Assembly: GCF_009363115.1 (NCBI RefSeq)
Contig: NZ_CP045298.1
Span: 1,828,001 to 1,892,000, forward strand
Reading direction: 5' to 3'
DNA: 64,000 nucleotides
From: Paenibacillus brasilensis
Lineage (GTDB): Bacteria > Bacillota > Bacilli > Paenibacillales > Paenibacillaceae
A program made the translations under genes and the position numbers. This document shows positions 53,750 to 62,708 of this stretch, piece after piece. Numbering within the stretch: the stretch's first letter is position 1; every line of letters begins with the position of its first letter. The notes under the pieces are model-generated. The model saw only the letters and a list, made by a program, of their open reading frames with translations, was not told the origin of the DNA and did no database searches.

Positions 53750-54838
53750 CTACAGTCTAGAACCTCCTGTAGCACAAGTACTCAGGGTAAAATGACTTAG
53801 CCGCACTTCGCCACTCAACCACAGATACACATCACGTGAACCAGAGACTGGACCCAGCGCCTCGGAGAGCGTGATCCATGCTTGCGCTCCGCCCGTATTG
53901 CCAACGTTCATACGTGCTACAGCTGCGTTGTCCGGCGTATCCAAGCGAAGCTCAATTGCTGCGTTGCTGCTATTGCCTGACACGCGGCATTGAAGCTCGA
54001 CCGCGTCCGTCGTATCTAATACGACGCCATGAAAGGCAATCCAGCCAGGACGCTGAGGTGAATATGGACGTACATAGGCCTCCTTTTGCTCCTTGCTTTC
54101 ATCCAGCAGAATGTTGGAACAATCATCAAAGTTCTCAGCGCGAATGCGTTGTCCGGTTTGTCGTGGCGGAATGACTTCGCCTCGAACGTTCACAGGGTAC
54201 TCCAGCCGGATATCCGCTGAAGAAGCACCTGCCAGCAAGGTGTACTCTCCAGCTTCAACGCAATAGCGATCCTTCGTGACATCCCAAATCGCCCAATCCT
54301 TCACTCGAATCGTAAAAGAAACTGTTCTCGTCTCACCCGGCTCCAAGCGGATGCGATGAAATCCGCACAATATCTTCAACGGTCGCTTGACTCGCGAAGC
54401 TCCGGGTCGTACATATAGCTGCACGACCTCCTCGCCATAGGCTTCCTCATTACGTCCCCACCTTGGGTCACGCTCCATATCCACCGTAGGTGCCCACAGG
54501 GTCAGGCCATTTAACATCGGATCACGACGGTAATAGACACGCGCCTCGTCTGCAATCACAGAGCCGATTTGCCGCATTAATTCCGTATCCCATGTACACG
54601 CCAATCCCACGGGCTGAGGAAATGAAGTCGCCTCACCCAGCCAGGCTATTCCGTGTGCCGCTTCCGTACCGTGCTTGTAAGCCGCCACCCCCAAGCGGTC
54701 AATGGCAGGCTGATATTGCAGCATGGATTCAATCTTTTCCTCCAAGGTTAATCGGGACACCAGATCCCGTACACGCTCGTCCAGGTGAATCCTCTGATCT
54801 TGAAATAAGTATTCGATACCCGTTGTTTCATGACTCAT
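53750..54838 (-). pseudogene. GH3 glycoside hydrolase with large in-frame internal deletion
   Basis: The frame encodes 362 aa. Residues 1-135 are the start of a GH3 barrel (LTLEEKIESMLQYQPAIDRLGV, THGIAW-like HGIAWLG, VDMERDPRWGRNEEAYGE). At about 54436 it jumps in frame to the C-terminal fibronectin-like domain (EVVQLYVRPGASRVKRPLKILCGFHRI) and a CBM6-like module. Typical family members are over 700 aa, so about 500 residues, including the catalytic Asp and the second GH3 domain, are missing. It is probably inactive. ATG 54838 has AAGGAG, with a cre site upstream. Confidence 0.8.
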
Positions 54839-54885
54839 ATCCGTCATCTCCTTGTTTCTATCCAGAATGTAATAAAAGTACATCC

Positions 54886-54899
54886 TGAAAGCGTTTCAA
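54886..54899. promoter_or_regulatory. cre-like (CcpA) site upstream of the GH3 gene
   Basis: TGAAAGCGTTTCAA is a near-perfect cre half-symmetric sequence 48 nt upstream of the start. It suggests carbon catabolite repression. Confidence 0.6.
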
Positions 54900-55031
54900 T
54901 TTATCATAGCGAAAAAGGATACGTCCGGCAACAATACCGAAATCCTCCTTTATTAGAAGGAGGAGAGGCCATAGAAAAAACAAAAAAAGTTGTTTTTTCC
55001 TGCAATATTCAAAGCTAAAAATAATATTTTT

Positions 55032-55040
55032 TGGTATAAT
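55032..55040 (+). promoter_or_regulatory. extended -10 of AbrB paralogue 2
   Basis: TGG-TATAAT is an extended -10 element 31 nt before the start of the AbrB-like gene. Confidence 0.55.
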
Positions 55041-55070
55041 CAGGATATACCATGAAAGGAGGAAGCTAAG

Positions 55071-55541
55071 ATGAAAAATACTGGAATGACACGGCCTCTG
55101 GATCAATTGGGGCGAATTGTACTCCCTAAGGAAATGCGCACCACGATGGATATCAATATTGGTGATTCGCTAGAGTTTTTCGTAAATGAAGATGGATTTG
55201 TGTTGAGAAAATATACCGGGGTCTCCTGCAAATTTTGCGGTACAGTTGATCATTTAACTTATTTTCGAGACAGCTTTATTTGCGCAGACTGCATCCAGGT
55301 ATTAAAGACAGAGGAAAATGTACATGCCACCAGCACCGATGCCATCCAGGCTCAAGAACATGCCAAACCGATCAGAACCAACACAACCTTGCAGGCTAAG
55401 CAATCCAGAGTGCAGCAGGGTGAAATGGTAAAAAAGCTCCGCAAGCTGATTCTGGAACATCCAAACCTGCCACAAAAGGTTTATGCCGAAATGCTCGATA
55501 TTTCCCAAGGCCGGGTGTCTCAGTTAAAGAAGCTACTCTAA
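55071..55541 (+). CDS. AbrB-type transcriptional regulator with Cys4 knuckle and HTH (paralogue 2)
   Basis: This 156-aa protein has an AbrB domain (1-48; TRPLDQLGRIVLPKEMR), four cysteines at 53, 56, 71 and 74 as in paralogue 1, and a C-terminal HTH (KVYAEMLDISQGRVSQLKKL). Its start has AAAGGAGG. It ends at a terminator. High similarity of the ends with variable linkers suggests duplication and drift. Confidence 0.87.
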   Translation: MKNTGMTRPLDQLGRIVLPKEMRTTMDINIGDSLEFFVNEDGFVLRKYTGVSCKFCGTVDHLTYFRDSFICADCIQVLKTEENVHATSTDAIQAQEHAKPIRTNTTLQAKQSRVQQGEMVKKLRKLILEHPNLPQKVYAEMLDISQGRVSQLKKLL

Positions 55542-55625
55542 ATCATCAAAAAAATGATATCCCAAAAATAAATATTTACGCTATAAGACCGCAATTTTAT
55601 ATTTATTTTCATCACGTATTCCATA

Positions 55626-55688
55626 GTCAGGTATAGAGTAAAGAGCATATCTCCAGATGTGTTCCCCACTCTATGCCTGACTTTTTTG
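55626..55688 (+). terminator. terminator of AbrB paralogue 2
   Basis: GTCAGGtATAGAGT/ACTCTATgCCTGAC followed by six T. Confidence 0.85.
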
Positions 55689-55709
55689 TACTTTCCGTCC
55701 CCACCCGAA

Positions 55710-55725
55710 TGTGACAATAGTCACA
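55710..55725. promoter_or_regulatory. Fnr box of nrdDG
   Basis: TGTGACAATAGTCACA matches the Bacillus Fnr/CRP consensus TGTGA-N6-TCACA at every position. Its centre is about 41.5 bp upstream of the start site implied by the -10 at 55747-55752, the class II activator position. Confidence 0.75.
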
Positions 55726-55746
55726 TACTCGCATACCATCCGTATA

Positions 55747-55752
55747 TACAAT
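55747..55752 (+). promoter_or_regulatory. -10 element of nrdDG
   Basis: TACAAT 27 nt past the Fnr box centre, with no -35 match, as expected for an Fnr-activated promoter. ACAATATATAGA and ACACAATATCATC, about 30 bp apart, could also be NrdR boxes. Confidence 0.45.
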
Positions 55753-55844
55753 ATATAGACTGAAACAATTGGTTAGAACACAATATCATCAATATGTTGT
55801 TTTTGTGAAAATAATATATATTTTACTATATGGAGGGTTTTAAG

Positions 55845-57794
55845 ATGAAAGTGTTAGAGGAACAGCAATTATACGACATCGGGAAGCGGGTCATAGGGGC
55901 ACAAGATCTGGACATGCTGCGCGAGAACGCAAACTTGAACGGAGAATCATTCAGCGGAAAAATGAGCAAGCTCGGCTCCGAGTATGCCAAATGGTATGCG
56001 CGCCTGCGCGTGCTTCCTCCTGAACTGACCAACGCTATTGATCACGGTTATGTATATGTTCACGATTTGGACCAATATGCGCTTGGAACAACAAATTGTA
56101 TCTTTATTCCGTTTGGTCGTTTGCTGCAAGACGGCTTTAATACAGGCAACGGGTCTGTGCGCACACCTCAAACGATTATGTCCGCTATGGCATTGGTCGC
56201 CATCATATTCCAATCTCAGCAAAACAGCCAATTCGGAGGTGTCTCCGCCAATAAAATAGATTGGGACCTTGCCCCATACGTTTCCCGGTCCTTCCGCAAG
56301 CACCTGCGCAAGGGACTCCGGCTGTTTGAGGAAGAGATTAAGCCTGCTCTGTCTGAGGATGAATTACATATGGCCAATAGTCAATTGCAAGCAATCTGCC
56401 CTCGTTCATACGCATTTGCATGCGAGGAAACGGAAACAGAGACCCGGCAGGCCGCTGAATCGCTCATCCATAACCTGAACACCATGAGCAGTCGGGCAGG
56501 GGGACAGATTCCGTTCACTTCACTGAATTACGGGATGTGTACCTCCGCTGAAGGACGACTTGTCTCGCAATCACTGCTGGAAGCCACGATTCGCGGCCTG
56601 GGCAGCGGAGAAACTCCTATTTTCCCACAACATATTTTCCAGTGCAAAAAAGGGATTAACCAGGCAGAGGGCGATATCAACTACGATTTGTTCTTGAAGG
56701 CGGTAGAATGCTCCAGCAAACGGATGTATCCCAATTTTGTGAATGTGGATGCTACCTTCAACCTGCCCTATTACCGTGCAGATGATCCGGATACCATCAT
56801 TGCAACGATGGGCTGCCGTACCCGCACCATTTCTGACCGTTTCGGCAGAAATCGGCAGAGCGGCAAGGGCAATCTCTCGTTTAATACGATTAATCTAGTG
56901 CGGCTCGGGATTGAATATGGCATTTGCACAGGCAAGCGCAAGCTGCCTGACCGGGATGGCTTTGACGCCAAACTGGAAGAGGTTATGCGCATTGCTGTGG
57001 ATGGACTCATGCATCGCTATCATATTCAAACCAGCCAGCCGGCCAAAGCGTCAGACTTTATGATGCGCGAAGGGGTATGGGAAGGCGGAGAAAAGCTGGA
57101 GCCGGATGAACAAGTGGGAAGCGTGCTCAAGCACGGTACACTGTCGCTCGGGTTTATCGGGTTAGCCGAATGCATGAAGGCACTGTATGGCAAGCATCAC
57201 GGAGAGGACGACGCTGTATACCGTGAGGCTCAGCGAATCATCACTTCCATGCGCATGTATTGCGACCGGATGAGCGAATATCACAACCTGAACATTACGT
57301 TGTTCGCTACACCTGCCGAAGGTCTGTCCGGCAAGTTCACACTGCTGGACCAACGTGATTTCGGAATTATTCCTGAGGTAAATGATCGGGAATACTACAC
57401 GAATTCTTTCCACATCCCTGTGTATTACACGCTCCCGGCTGCCCGTAAAATCAGTTTGGAGGCTCCGTTCCATAATCTGTGCAACGCCGGTGCGATTTCG
57501 TACATTGAACTGGACGGTAATGCACGGAATAACCCGGATGCGTTTCTTAAAATTGTACAGTATGCACTCGGTCAAAATATCGGCTACTTCTCCATCAACC
57601 ATCCGGTGGACCGCTGCACAGACTGCGGCTATGAAGGAATTATTGGGACAAGCTGCCCTCAATGCGGCACAGACGAGGAGCACACCCACTTTCAGCGCTT
57701 ACGTCGGGTAACCGGATATCTGACAGGGGATTATACCGTTCGCTTCAATGCTGCCAAGCAGGCCGAAGTTCGTGATCGGGTGAAGCATAAGTGA
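55845..57794 (+). CDS. nrdD: anaerobic ribonucleoside-triphosphate reductase
   Basis: This 649-aa glycyl-radical enzyme reduces ribonucleotides without oxygen. It has the NrdD core (RGLGSGETPIFPQHIFQCK, GRQSGKGNLSFNTINLVRLG), a C-terminal Cys4 zinc site (CTDCGYEG ... SCPQCGTD) and the radical site RRVTGYLTGD. No N-terminal ATP-cone domain precedes the core, so allosteric control would differ from E. coli NrdD. ATG 55845 has GGAGG at 8 nt. Regulated by the Fnr box; overlaps nrdG. Confidence 0.95.
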   Translation: MKVLEEQQLYDIGKRVIGAQDLDMLRENANLNGESFSGKMSKLGSEYAKWYARLRVLPPELTNAIDHGYVYVHDLDQYALGTTNCIFIPFGRLLQDGFNTGNGSVRTPQTIMSAMALVAIIFQSQQNSQFGGVSANKIDWDLAPYVSRSFRKHLRKGLRLFEEEIKPALSEDELHMANSQLQAICPRSYAFACEETETETRQAAESLIHNLNTMSSRAGGQIPFTSLNYGMCTSAEGRLVSQSLLEATIRGLGSGETPIFPQHIFQCKKGINQAEGDINYDLFLKAVECSSKRMYPNFVNVDATFNLPYYRADDPDTIIATMGCRTRTISDRFGRNRQSGKGNLSFNTINLVRLGIEYGICTGKRKLPDRDGFDAKLEEVMRIAVDGLMHRYHIQTSQPAKASDFMMREGVWEGGEKLEPDEQVGSVLKHGTLSLGFIGLAECMKALYGKHHGEDDAVYREAQRIITSMRMYCDRMSEYHNLNITLFATPAEGLSGKFTLLDQRDFGIIPEVNDREYYTNSFHIPVYYTLPAARKISLEAPFHNLCNAGAISYIELDGNARNNPDAFLKIVQYALGQNIGYFSINHPVDRCTDCGYEGIIGTSCPQCGTDEEHTHFQRLRRVTGYLTGDYTVRFNAAKQAEVRDRVKHK

Positions 57795-58288
57795 ATTTGT
57801 GCGGCTATATTCCGGAATCTCTGAACGAAGGGGACGGACTGCGCTCGGTCGTGTTCATTAGTGGCTGCCGCCATGCCTGCCCCGGTTGCTTCAACCCGGC
57901 GTCGTGGAGCTTCCGCGCAGGTGAGCCATTCACACCGGAACGACAACAGGACGTCATCCGTGACATCATGGATAACCCGTTGTTGGATGGGCTGACCCTG
58001 TGCGGAGGAGACCCGTTCTTCTCGGCGGCGGAATGCTCGCAATTTGTACGTGACTTTCGCACAGCCTGTCCCGACCGAACCGTGTGGGCCTATACGGGTT
58101 TTGTCTATGAGGATTTGCTTGCGGATCAGGCACGACGGGAGTTGGCACTGCTGTGCGACGTGATTGTGGACGGACCTTTTGTAGAACAACAAAAGGACCT
58201 GACCCTCCGCTTTCGAGGCAGTCGCAATCAGCGTCTGGTGGATGTAAAAGCCAGCATTCAGGCTGGTCATGTCGTTTCATTAGCTTGA
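57791..58288 (+). CDS. nrdG: anaerobic ribonucleotide reductase activating protein
   Basis: This 165-aa radical-SAM enzyme makes the glycyl radical on NrdD. The 4Fe-4S motif is C26-x3-C30-x2-C33 (GCRHACPGC), and TLCGGDPFFSA binds SAM. The GTG start overlaps the nrdD stop by four bases. Confidence 0.95.
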   Translation: MNLCGYIPESLNEGDGLRSVVFISGCRHACPGCFNPASWSFRAGEPFTPERQQDVIRDIMDNPLLDGLTLCGGDPFFSAAECSQFVRDFRTACPDRTVWAYTGFVYEDLLADQARRELALLCDVIVDGPFVEQQKDLTLRFRGSRNQRLVDVKASIQAGHVVSLA

Positions 58289-58323
58289 GATCATCTTATT
58301 CTCTGCCAAATCGTTATGCCCTC

Positions 58324-58363
58324 AGACAAGTCCCCCACTTCTGGGAGGGCTTGTCTTTTTTTC
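58324..58363 (+). terminator. terminator of nrdDG
   Basis: AGACAAGTCCCCC/GGGAGGGCTTGTCT followed by seven T. Confidence 0.85.
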
Positions 58364-58454
58364 TATTGCGCATCCAGTCCGTTTCACTTATGATGATGAA
58401 CAAGTATACGAGTGCATAAATATTCGTCATACCTTAATTTCATAGCTTGGAGAT

Positions 58455-58640
58455 AGGTGTCTGTTCTATTCAGTTCAGGCTTAAAAGGGAAGCCGGTGCA
58501 AATCCGGCACGGTCCCGCCACTGTATACGGGGAGTTTTCAGCTATTCATACATCCACTGGTCCACACATAGACCGGGAAGGATCGCTGAAAGTCATGATC
58601 CGTGAGTCAGGAGACCTGCCTATTTCAACAACATCGCAAG
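58455..58640 (+). promoter_or_regulatory. cobalamin riboswitch of metE
   Basis: Conserved blocks are in order: AAGCCGGTGCAAATCCGGC, CCCGCCACTG and the B12 box AGTCAGGAGACCTGCC (58605-58620). B12 binding should stop transcription at the terminator at 58700-58754, so the B12-independent enzyme is made only when B12 is scarce. Confidence 0.95.
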
Positions 58641-58699
58641 TACCTACGGGAGATAGGGAGGTGTTAAGAGCAGTCACCGTATTTTGGTTTTTTAATTTC

Positions 58700-58754
58700 G
58701 GAGGCATTCTTTCCCCTACTCATTTTTAAGCCTTGGGGATGGATGCCTTTTTTG
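58700..58754 (+). terminator. riboswitch-controlled terminator of metE
   Basis: AGGCATtC-TCCCC/GGGGA-GGATGCCT followed by TTTTTT, between the aptamer and the metE start. Confidence 0.8.
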
Positions 58755-58796
58755 GTACGAAAAAATAAACTGGCTGCCAGCTAGGAGGAAAAGCAT

Positions 58797-61115
58797 ATGT
58801 CCATGAACAAATGGCCTGAATGGTCCGGCCTGATTAGCAGTAATCTGGGTTATCCGCGTATTGGCGGAAGCCGGGAATGGAAGAAAGCGTTGGAACGCTT
58901 CTGGAACGGCAGCATTGACGAAAGCGAACTGCATGTCGAGATGAAAAGGTTGCGCCTGGAGCATCTGCGCAAGCAGCAGGACAAAGGAATTGGCCTCATT
59001 CCTGTCGGAGACTTCTCCTATTACGATCACATGCTCGATACATCCGTCATGTTCGGCCTGGTACCGGAACGTTTCAACTATCAGCCCGCAGGCCCGGTTC
59101 CTTTATCCGTTTATTTCGCGATAGCTCGTGGGCAAAAGGGGGCTACCGCCAGTGAAATGACCAAATGGCTAAATACCAATTACCATTACATCGTGCCTGA
59201 ATTGGCAAATGCAGCCCCGGTGTTCACTGAAAATAAACCCTTACAGGCTTATCTTGAAGCCAAGCAGGAGCTGGGCATTGAAGGCAAACCGGTCATCATC
59301 GGTCCCTATTCATTCGTTGCCCTGTCCAAGGGCTATGACCGTAAAGAGCTCGCCGCCATTGTACGAAGCTTGCTGCCGTTGTATACCCGTGTCCTGTCTG
59401 AGCTGGCAGCGGAAGGTGTTCAGTGGGTCCAGGTCGATGAGCCTGTCCTGACCACCTCATTCCCGGCTGAGGATTTGGACATTATTCAAGAAGCCTATGA
59501 AACCTTGAACCAAGCAGTACCTGGCTTAAATATGATGCTGCAAACCTACTTTGGCAGCCTGGAGCATTATAAGCGCCTGTCCACCCTTCCAGTACAGGGG
59601 CTGGGTCTTGATTTTGTGCATGATCATGGCGAAAATCTTCAGCATGTATTGCAGCATGGCCTTCCTACAGGAAAAACACTGGGCGCTGGGGTCATTGACG
59701 GACGCAACATATGGCGCAGTGATCTAAAAGCCGTGACCGCGCTGCTCAGTCAGCTGGCGGAACAGACAAGCGCCGCACAGCTTATCGTACAGCCGTCATG
59801 CAGCCTGCTGCATGTACCGGTTAGCCTGAAAGCAGAGCAAACGCTGGATACAGAGCTGGTGCATGCGTTAGCCTTTGCCGATGAAAAGCTGAAGGAGCTC
59901 GCCGCCCTGACGGCTGCACTGGGTAAGCGCAATCCATCCGCACTTGCGCAGCTTGAACAAAGCGCAGAAGCAGTAGCCCGCTTCAACAGCTCGTCAGCAC
60001 GCGTACAGACAGCTGCTGATATGGCCGCCCTGCTGGACAGAGAGCCTCAGTCACGCAGCGTGCCTTTCGCTCAGCGTCGTGTGATTCAGCAGGAGAAGCT
60101 GAACCTGCCTCCACTGCCTACAACGACCATTGGCAGCTTCCCGCAAACCGCCGAGATACGCAAAGCTCGTCTGCAATATCGCAAGGGGGAATGGTCTGCC
60201 GAGCAGTATCGGACATTCATCCAGCAGCAAATTAAGGAATGGATCGACATTCAAGAGGAAATTGGTATTGACGTGCTTGTACATGGGGAATTTGAACGAA
60301 CAGACATGGTTGAGTTTTTTGGCGAGAAGCTAAAGGGCTTTGCTTTTACGCAAAACGGGTGGGTGCAGTCCTACGGCTCCCGCTGCGTCAAGCCGCCGAT
60401 TATATACGGAGACGTGTCGTTCGCTCAACCTATGACGGTGGAAGAAACAGCCTTCGCTCAATCTTTGACTTCCAGACCTGTTAAAGGAATGCTTACAGGC
60501 CCTGTGACCATTTTAAACTGGTCCTTCGAACGTAATGATATTCCGCGCAGCCAAGTAGCCTTGCAGTTGGCGCTCGCATTACGGGCAGAGGTAGAGGCAC
60601 TGGAGCAAGCGGGCATAGGCATGATTCAGGTCGATGAGCCTGCAATTCGCGAAGGGCTGCCATTGAAAAAAGAGCAGCAGCAAGCCTATCTGGATTGGGC
60701 GGTTCAAGCCTTTCGGGTGACCACAGCCACCGTTAAACCTGCGACCCAAATCCATACACACATGTGCTATGCCGAATTTCAGCATATGATCCAGTCCATC
60801 TCCGATATGGATGCCGACGTTATATCTATTGAAACCTCGCGAAGCCACGGAGAACTGATTGTCAGCTTTGAGGATCAGGTGTACGACAAAGGCATCGGTC
60901 TCGGCGTGTACGATATCCATAGTCCACGTATTCCCGATGTGTCCGAAATGCTGAATATGATCCAGCGTGCTCTGCGCGTCCTGCCATCAGATTTGTTCTG
61001 GGTGAATCCGGACTGCGGCCTGAAAACCCGCACCAAGGAGGAATCTATCGCCGCATTGCGGCAAATGGTGGAGGCCGCTCAGGCCGCCCGAGATGCGTTG
61101 GCTGTATCCAACTGA
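58797..61115 (+). CDS. metE: cobalamin-independent methionine synthase
   Basis: This 772-aa enzyme transfers a methyl group from methyltetrahydrofolate polyglutamate to homocysteine. It has two (beta-alpha)8 barrels: N-terminal SSNLGYPRIGGSREWKKALE and C-terminal TTIGSFPQTAEIRKAR. Zinc ligands lie in HTHMCYAEF (about 653-661) and NPDCGLKTR (about 740). Start ATG has GGAGG at 8 nt. Monocistronic, under the B12 riboswitch. Confidence 0.97.
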   Translation: MSMNKWPEWSGLISSNLGYPRIGGSREWKKALERFWNGSIDESELHVEMKRLRLEHLRKQQDKGIGLIPVGDFSYYDHMLDTSVMFGLVPERFNYQPAGPVPLSVYFAIARGQKGATASEMTKWLNTNYHYIVPELANAAPVFTENKPLQAYLEAKQELGIEGKPVIIGPYSFVALSKGYDRKELAAIVRSLLPLYTRVLSELAAEGVQWVQVDEPVLTTSFPAEDLDIIQEAYETLNQAVPGLNMMLQTYFGSLEHYKRLSTLPVQGLGLDFVHDHGENLQHVLQHGLPTGKTLGAGVIDGRNIWRSDLKAVTALLSQLAEQTSAAQLIVQPSCSLLHVPVSLKAEQTLDTELVHALAFADEKLKELAALTAALGKRNPSALAQLEQSAEAVARFNSSSARVQTAADMAALLDREPQSRSVPFAQRRVIQQEKLNLPPLPTTTIGSFPQTAEIRKARLQYRKGEWSAEQYRTFIQQQIKEWIDIQEEIGIDVLVHGEFERTDMVEFFGEKLKGFAFTQNGWVQSYGSRCVKPPIIYGDVSFAQPMTVEETAFAQSLTSRPVKGMLTGPVTILNWSFERNDIPRSQVALQLALALRAEVEALEQAGIGMIQVDEPAIREGLPLKKEQQQAYLDWAVQAFRVTTATVKPATQIHTHMCYAEFQHMIQSISDMDADVISIETSRSHGELIVSFEDQVYDKGIGLGVYDIHSPRIPDVSEMLNMIQRALRVLPSDLFWVNPDCGLKTRTKEESIAALRQMVEAAQAARDALAVSN

Positions 61116-61156
61116 GTTCTTTATCGTGTCACATCAACGCCATCATTTTCACAAAT

Positions 61157-61194
61157 CCCCTTTCCGGTCCTTTCTGCTTAAAGCCGGAAGGGGG
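61157..61194. terminator. hairpin after metE
   Basis: CCCCTTTCCGG/CCGGAAGGGGG without a clear T-run; possible terminator between convergent genes. Confidence 0.5.
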
Positions 61195-61728
61195 CTATTC
61201 AAGATCATATAATGTATATGCGCCTTGAATATGCTCCACTTTCATCTGCTTGATATGTACGCCTAAGCCATGTTCTCTATCCCAGGAGCAACTAAAATTC
61301 AAATATAGTTCATCCTCCTCCGATGCGTCGGAAATCAGTATGGACACAGGCTGTAATCGCTCCAGCAATTGTTCCGCCCTCTCTACATAAGGCGCGTACT
61401 CATCCAGGTCCTCTCCCCATGAGCTGTAGGCATTCCGGTATTTTTCCACTATGGACGTATAATGATGGTGGATAGATTTCAGAATTTGGGAATGGATAGT
61501 CGACGCATATGACATATATTGCTCCCATATCCTTTTCTGCTTCTCCGTAGGCTCTTGTATAGCCTGTGCCTGTTCTTCGGAATCGGCTTTCACAATAAAC
61601 TCTACTTCTACTCGCGAATTCTGGCCGCAAAAAAAGAGCTGTGCCACACCACGCAGCACGACTTCCTCCGATACTTCCCAAGCCTCATCATCCTGCTCCA
61701 ACTCCGAGTACCACCGTTTCCAATCCAT
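61195..61728 (-). CDS. hypothetical protein (177 aa), DUF6985-like
   Basis: This soluble, acidic protein has the C-terminal pattern YLNFSCSWDREHGLGVHIK, which recalls DUF6985-type proteins of Firmicutes; I cannot confirm the family. The N-terminus (WKRWYSELEQDDEAWE) and a coiled middle (IHSQILKSIHHHYTSIVEKY) are also visible. It stands alone between metE and a gene-free stretch. Confidence 0.7.
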   Translation of the reverse strand: MDWKRWYSELEQDDEAWEVSEEVVLRGVAQLFFCGQNSRVEVEFIVKADSEEQAQAIQEPTEKQKRIWEQYMSYASTIHSQILKSIHHHYTSIVEKYRNAYSSWGEDLDEYAPYVERAEQLLERLQPVSILISDASEEDELYLNFSCSWDREHGLGVHIKQMKVEHIQGAYTLYDLE

Positions 61729-62107
61729 CCTTTGCTCATCCTTTCATAAAAAGTAGTCTTTAACTCTGCTGAATACTTTACAATCTATCATTTTAATAAA
61801 TGAAATTAAAGCAGCGTTCTATTTGCAACATTCGTCAGTATTCGGGATATTCCCAAATTAAATTGCTTTCTTCTACAATATTCGCTAAAATATGCAGCCT
61901 TCGGAGAAGCAAAGCCCGTCATTTTACCCGAAGGTTTTTTCATAAAATTTAACACCTTGCATTAATCAGTACATGATGTTAAATTATACCTGACTACTGT
62001 TCTATGATTAGTACCTGTGATAAATTAAGCACAACACACGTTTCTTCCTTATTACTCCGAACAACATCTATGAAGCATTGATAACATCCAGAAAGGGAGA
62101 ACCGCTC
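61729..62107. other. gene-free region upstream of padR
   Basis: It contains a hairpin with a T-run (CCTTCGG/CCGAAGG, 61899-61940) with no plus-strand gene before it, and an inverted repeat ATTTAACA-N22-TGTTAAAT (61947-61984) that could be the PadR operator. Confidence 0.45.
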
Positions 62108-62437
62108 GTGAATGTGAACATCCAATTCAAAAAAGGGGTGCTAGAACTGTGCGTTCTGGTTCTAATTGGTCGCAGGGACCGATATGGCTACGATTTGGCT
62201 CAGGCCGTCTCCCGTCATATTGAAGTAGCCGAAGGAGCTTTATATCCACTGCTTCGCCGTTTGGTATCAGAGGGATACTGCACAACCTATTTACAGGAAT
62301 CGGCTGAGGGACCTCCCCGCAAATATTATCGGCTGACCGATACAGGCAACCATTATACGATAATGCTTACACAGGAATGGAATGATTTTGTCCATCATGT
62401 CGCAAGCCTATTGGAGGAAGGAATTCCCGATGAATAG
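62108..62437 (+). CDS. PadR-family transcriptional regulator
   Basis: This 109-aa PadR-s1-type regulator has the winged-helix core LELCVLVLIGRRDRYGYDLA, VAEGALYPLLRRLVSEGY and GPPRKYYRLTDTG. GTG 62108 has AAAGGGAG at 7 nt. It normally is followed by a DUF1700/HAAS membrane gene; here the next gene is broken. Confidence 0.87.
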   Translation: MNVNIQFKKGVLELCVLVLIGRRDRYGYDLAQAVSRHIEVAEGALYPLLRRLVSEGYCTTYLQESAEGPPRKYYRLTDTGNHYTIMLTQEWNDFVHHVASLLEEGIPDE

Positions 62438-62650
62438 AGAACAGTTTCTTATAAGTGAGACCAAGAATTACCAAGAGACAGGCAATCCCGCTACTGTTTC
62501 TCAATTTGTTAATCTCCATCCCGATTCTAGCCACTCTGTGGGTGATATGGGCTTCGTTGGCCTCAGTATCGGTTAGCTTCGTTGCTGCTCCCCAGAGTAC
62601 GTTACCTTCTTCCTCAGTGGAGGCGAAATTTGGTTCGAGGAACTTAAAAT
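62430..62650 (+). pseudogene. decayed DUF1700/HAAS-like membrane gene
   Basis: The reading frame opening at ATG 62430 (MNREQFL, the usual start of this family) overlaps the padR end and continues only 48 aa. The membrane segment expected later (LLFLNLLISIPILATLWVIW) is present but in another frame, and no second helix follows. A deletion plus a frameshift is inferred. Such proteins are the usual partners of PadR-s1 regulators. Confidence 0.6.
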
Positions 62651-62708
62651 TGTATAATGTAACCATGTGCTCATATGTACACACCGTTATTTATAAGGAG
62701 GAGACTGG

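Noticed and set aside
54421..54460. Sequencing error as the cause of the short GH3 gene
   Set aside because: The fusion is in frame with both sides well conserved, so a base-level error is unlikely; an assembly collapse is possible and is noted as a check.
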